Shown: piece by piece, positions 61,398 to 64,000 of the stretch
Position numbering within the stretch: position 1 is the first letter of the stretch
Layout of the letters: each line of letters opens with the position of its first letter
Source: Cereibacter_A sp052244495
GTDB taxonomy: Bacteria > Pseudomonadota > Alphaproteobacteria > Rhodobacterales > Rhodobacteraceae
Assembly: GCA_052244495.1 (NCBI GenBank)
Contig: JBQPXH010000001.1
Reading direction: 5' to 3' (one strand)
DNA length: 64,000 nucleotides
Made by a program: the position numbers and the translations under genes
The notes under the pieces: generated by a model
Told to the model about the DNA's origin: nothing
Seen by the model: the letters and a program-made list of their open reading frames with translations, nothing else
Database searches by the model: none

Positions 61398-62737
61398 TCC
61401 CGCCGAAACCCGCCAGCCGGATCGGCCGCGCCTCATTGCTCCGCCACATCCTGCTGTTTCGCAAGGATATCCTTTCGGCCAATCCCGCGCATCTTTACCG
61501 GGCCTGGATGGCCGAGTACCGCACGCCCTTCTTTCGCAGCTATCTCTGCAACGATCCGGCGCTCGTCCGTCGCGTGCTGCAGGAGCGGCCGGAGGACTTC
61601 CCCAAGTCCGACCGCCTGCGCGAGGGACTGGCGCCGCTGCTCGGCCAGTCGGTCTTCGTGACGAACGGCGCGCTCTGGCGGCGGCAACGGCGCATCATCG
61701 ATCCCGCCTTCGAGGGCGGCCGCCTGCGCGAGATCTTCCCTGCGATGCATGCGGCGGGCGCGGCTGCGGTGGCGCGGCTCGGCGGCGAGGTGGAGGTCGA
61801 GGAGGCGATGAGCCATGCCGCGGCCGACGTGATCTTCCGCACGCTCTTCTCGATCCCCATCGAGGACACGCTGGCCTCCGCCGTCTTCGCCGAGTTCCGG
61901 GCCTACCAGCGGACGCAGCCGCTTCTCAACCCTGCGGCCTTGCTGCCGCTTCCGCGCTGGATGCCGCGGCTGCACCGACGCCGGACCCGCGCTTCGGCGG
62001 CCCGCATCCGGGCGTTGATCGCGCGCCTGACCGAGGAGCGGGTCGCGGCCATGGCGCGCGGCGCGGCGCCGGACGATCTCGTGACGAGGATCCTCGCCGC
62101 GCGTGACCCCGAGACCGGCGACCGGTTCACCCCGGCGGAGATGGTTGATCAGGTGGCGATCTTCTTCCTCGCCGGGCATGAGACCTCGGCTTCGGCGCTC
62201 GCCTGGGCGCTCTATCTGCTGGCGACGCATCCCGAGGTGCAGGAACGGGTGGCCGCCGAGGCGGAGCTGCTGGGCGATGCCCCCGATGTCGCAGCGGTCG
62301 GCAGGCTGGGGCTGGTCCGCGACGTGTTCCGCGAAACCCTGCGGCTCTATCCGCCCGTGCCGATGATGGTGCGCGAGTCGCGCTGCCCCGAGACGATGCG
62401 CGGGCGGCAGGTGGAGCCGGGGGCACAGATCGTGCTGTCGCCCTGGCATCTCCACCGGCACGAGAGGCTCTGGGAGCGTCCGGACGCATTCGATCCCGAC
62501 CGCTGGCGAAGCGCCGAGAGCCGCGCGAGTGCGCGCGAGGCCTTCATGCCGTTTTCGGCAGGCCCCCGCGTCTGCACGGGCGCGGCCTTTGCCATGATCG
62601 AGGGGCCGCTGATCCTCGCCATGATCGCCCGCGCCTTCCGGATCGAGCCGGTTGCCGGGCCTCCGCCGGTGCCGGTCGCGCATCTGACGGTGCGGTCGGC
62701 GACCGGCATCCGCCTGCGCTTCACGCCGCGTGGCTAA
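61394..62737 (+). CDS. Cytochrome P450 monooxygenase
   Basis: This soluble bacterial P450 of 447 residues has the I-helix oxygen-binding motif LAGHETSASAL near residue 260, the K-helix ExxR in RETLRLYPPVPMM near 313, and the heme-binding loop FSAGPRVCTGAAFA with the axial Cys near 394. It needs separate redox partners; none is encoded nearby. The N-terminus LLRHILLFRKDILSANPAHLYRAW resembles family members that act on lipids or fatty acids, but the substrate is unknown. It starts inside the stop of the hydrolase-like gene. Its stop overlaps the stop of the convergent RHH gene by 3 bp. Confidence 0.92.
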   Translation: MIPPKPASRIGRASLLRHILLFRKDILSANPAHLYRAWMAEYRTPFFRSYLCNDPALVRRVLQERPEDFPKSDRLREGLAPLLGQSVFVTNGALWRRQRRIIDPAFEGGRLREIFPAMHAAGAAAVARLGGEVEVEEAMSHAAADVIFRTLFSIPIEDTLASAVFAEFRAYQRTQPLLNPAALLPLPRWMPRLHRRRTRASAARIRALIARLTEERVAAMARGAAPDDLVTRILAARDPETGDRFTPAEMVDQVAIFFLAGHETSASALAWALYLLATHPEVQERVAAEAELLGDAPDVAAVGRLGLVRDVFRETLRLYPPVPMMVRESRCPETMRGRQVEPGAQIVLSPWHLHRHERLWERPDAFDPDRWRSAESRASAREAFMPFSAGPRVCTGAAFAMIEGPLILAMIARAFRIEPVAGPPPVPVAHLTVRSATGIRLRFTPRG

Positions 62738-62949
62738 CTGCGGAACCGGGCGAGGACAAAGACCCGGATAGCCGAGGCGAGGCCGACCTCGGGATCGCGC
62801 TGCTCGTCCACCTCGGCGGCGAGCGCATTGATCGGCAGCCCGCGTTCGGCCGCGATCTCGCGGAAGGCGCGCCAGAACTCGGACTCGAGCGAGACGCTGG
62901 TCCGGTGACCCTTCAGCGTGAGCGAATGCTTCTCGGGGCGGCCGCTCAT
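62734..62949 (-). CDS. Ribbon-helix-helix domain protein
   Basis: This 71-residue protein has a ribbon-helix-helix core: KHSLTLKGHRTSVSLESEFW (ribbon and first helix) then RAFREIAAERGLPINALAAE. It matches the RHH_4 type usually found after fumC-DUF4169 in this order. It may bind DNA as a small repressor, but no target is known. Starts in an ATGA overlap with the DUF4169 gene. Confidence 0.82.
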   Translation of the reverse strand: MSGRPEKHSLTLKGHRTSVSLESEFWRAFREIAAERGLPINALAAEVDEQRDPEVGLASAIRVFVLARFRS

Positions 62950-63170
62950 GCCTCGGGCGCGTCCGGAGCCGAGGGCGTCCCGGCCGCGCTGTCGGAGGTC
63001 TCGCGCCGGTGGGCCTCGAGGCGGTCCCGGTCCTGTTCGGCCCGGGCCCGTTGCAGGTCGCGCTCGGCCTTAGTCCGGCCGTGCTTCGCGGCATTCTCGT
63101 CGCCCTTCCGGCGGTGGGCGTCACGCTCCGCCGCCTTGCGCTTCGCGCGAAGGTTGACGATCTCGGCCAT
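62946..63170 (-). CDS. DUF4169 protein
   Basis: This 74-residue, highly charged helical protein reads MAEIVNLRAKRKAAERDAHR and then KHGRTKAERDLQRARAEQDR, the conserved DUF4169 core, with an acidic Ala/Pro-rich tail. Function unknown. It starts in the TGATG overlap with fumC and ends in an ATGA overlap with the RHH gene, forming a tightly coupled three-gene unit. Confidence 0.82.
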   Translation of the reverse strand: MAEIVNLRAKRKAAERDAHRRKGDENAAKHGRTKAERDLQRARAEQDRDRLEAHRRETSDSAAGTPSAPDAPEA

Positions 63171-64000
63171 CAGCCCTTCGGTCCGATCATGTCCTCGGGG
63201 CGCACTACGCGGTCGAAGGTCTCGGCATCGACCAGACCCAGCGCAATCGCCTCCTCGCGGAGCGTCGTGCCGTTCTTGTGCGCGGTCTTCGCCACCTTGG
63301 TCGCGTTGTCGTAGCCGATGGTGGGGGCCAGCGCCGTCACCAGCATCAGGCTCTCCTTCATCAGCTTGTCGATCCGGGCGACGTTGGCCTGCGTTCCCAC
63401 CACCATGTTGTCGGTGAAGCTGCCCGCCGCATCGCCCAGAAGCTGCATCGATTGCAGCACGTTGTAGGACATCATCGGGTTGTAGACGTTCAGCTCGAAA
63501 TGGCCCTGACTGCCGGCAAAGCCGATGGCCGCGTCGTTGCCCATGACATGGGCGCAGACCATGGTCAGCGCCTCGGCCTGGGTCGGGTTCACCTTGCCCG
63601 GCATGATCGACGAGCCCGGCTCGTTTTCGGGCAGGATCAGTTCGCCCAGACCCGAGCGCGGGCCGGAACCAAGCAGGCGCAGGTCGTTGGCGATCTTGAA
63701 GAGCGAGGCGGCGACCGTTTTCAGCGCACCCGAGAACATGACCATCGCGTCATGCGCGGCCAGCGCCTCGAACTTGTTCTCGGCGGTCACGAAGGGCAGG
63801 CCGGTGATCTCGGCGATCTTGCCCGCCACGCGGCTGTCCCACCCCACACGGGTGTTGAGGCCGGTGCCGACGGCGGTGCCGCCCTGCGCGAGTTCATAGA
63901 TGTCGGGCAGGCAGGCCTTCACGCGGGCGATGCCCTTCTCGACCTGCTTGGCGTAGCCCGAGAATTCCTGCCCCAGCGTCAGCGGCGTCGCATCCTGCGT
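63170..64000 (-). CDS. fumC: Fumarate hydratase class II FumC, C-terminal part (gene runs out of window)
   Basis: The visible 276 C-terminal residues include TPLTLGQEFSGYAKQVEKGI, GGTAVGTGLN, and the family signature GSSIMPGKVNPTQAE with the catalytic serine loop near the middle, then GYDNATKVAKTAHKNGTTLR near the end. It hydrates fumarate to malate in the TCA cycle. The N-terminal part lies beyond 64000. The stop TGA shares one base with the DUF4169 ATG. Confidence 0.95.
   Translation of the reverse strand, partial: TQDATPLTLGQEFSGYAKQVEKGIARVKACLPDIYELAQGGTAVGTGLNTRVGWDSRVAGKIAEITGLPFVTAENKFEALAAHDAMVMFSGALKTVAASLFKIANDLRLLGSGPRSGLGELILPENEPGSSIMPGKVNPTQAEALTMVCAHVMGNDAAIGFAGSQGHFELNVYNPMMSYNVLQSMQLLGDAAGSFTDNMVVGTQANVARIDKLMKESLMLVTALAPTIGYDNATKVAKTAHKNGTTLREEAIALGLVDAETFDRVVRPEDMIGPKG

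Overview
The window looks like chromosomal DNA of a Rhodobacteraceae bacterium, most probably Cereibacter (Rhodobacter) sphaeroides or a very close relative. Four things point there: high GC content; an mraZ-to-ftsZ cluster whose unusually long leader matches the published sRNA UpsM; a DUF1127 gene (ccaF1) followed by sRNAs with CCUCCUCCC loops (the CcsR family described in R. sphaeroides); and a separate gene for the alphaproteobacterial F1-ATPase zeta inhibitor. All identifications come from reading the sequence and recalling families; no database search was run.

Layout. 1-786: mobile-DNA debris, in which an IS5-family end has cut a tyrosine-recombinase gene. 895-8744 (minus): a five-gene envelope/efflux operon of membrane fusion protein, RND pump, response regulator, histidine kinase and ABC exporter, joined by short overlaps. 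9070-9708: two gene remnants (probable HsdR tail, frameshifted HNH nuclease) beside an intact tRNA-Gly(GCC). 10015-16011: pyruvate carboxylase and, divergently, a UvrD/PcrA helicase. 16260-17003 (minus): ccaF1 followed by a tandem array of five two-hairpin CcsR-type sRNA units. 17274-18341: Mrp/ApbC ATPase. 18342-19151: regulatory region with three candidate MraZ-box clusters and the UpsM leader.

19152-43910 is the dcw cluster and its extension: mraZ, rsmH, ftsL, ftsI, murE, murF, mraY, (BON protein), murD, (GFA protein), ftsW, murG, murC, (DUF2484), murB, ddl, ftsQ, ftsA, ftsZ, then lpxC, bamD and recN. It covers peptidoglycan precursor synthesis from UDP-MurNAc to lipid II, the core divisome, the committed step of lipid A synthesis, an outer-membrane assembly lipoprotein and a DNA repair protein. 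The two genes in the first two brackets are unexpected passengers.

43972-49964 holds a SnoaL-like protein, a D-lactate-dehydrogenase-type flavoprotein, DUF1638, a tiny membrane protein, a corrinoid protein, a radical SAM protein and a homocysteine methyltransferase. The corrinoid protein and the methyltransferase probably form parts of a split B12-dependent methionine synthase. 50254-55804: zeta subunit, purC-purS-purQ and a DctB/DctD-like two-component pair whose regulator lacks the sigma-54 contact loop. 55805-58942: RNase E with a 483-bp structured leader. 59022-64000: a TusA-like protein, CcdA, a membrane alpha/beta-hydrolase-like protein translationally coupled to a cytochrome P450, and the fumC-DUF4169-RHH set (fumC runs off the end).

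The most interesting signals are regulatory: the five-unit CcsR array, the MraZ boxes with UpsM, the DctD protein without GAFTGA, the split methionine synthase, and the uncharacterised hydrolase-P450 pair.
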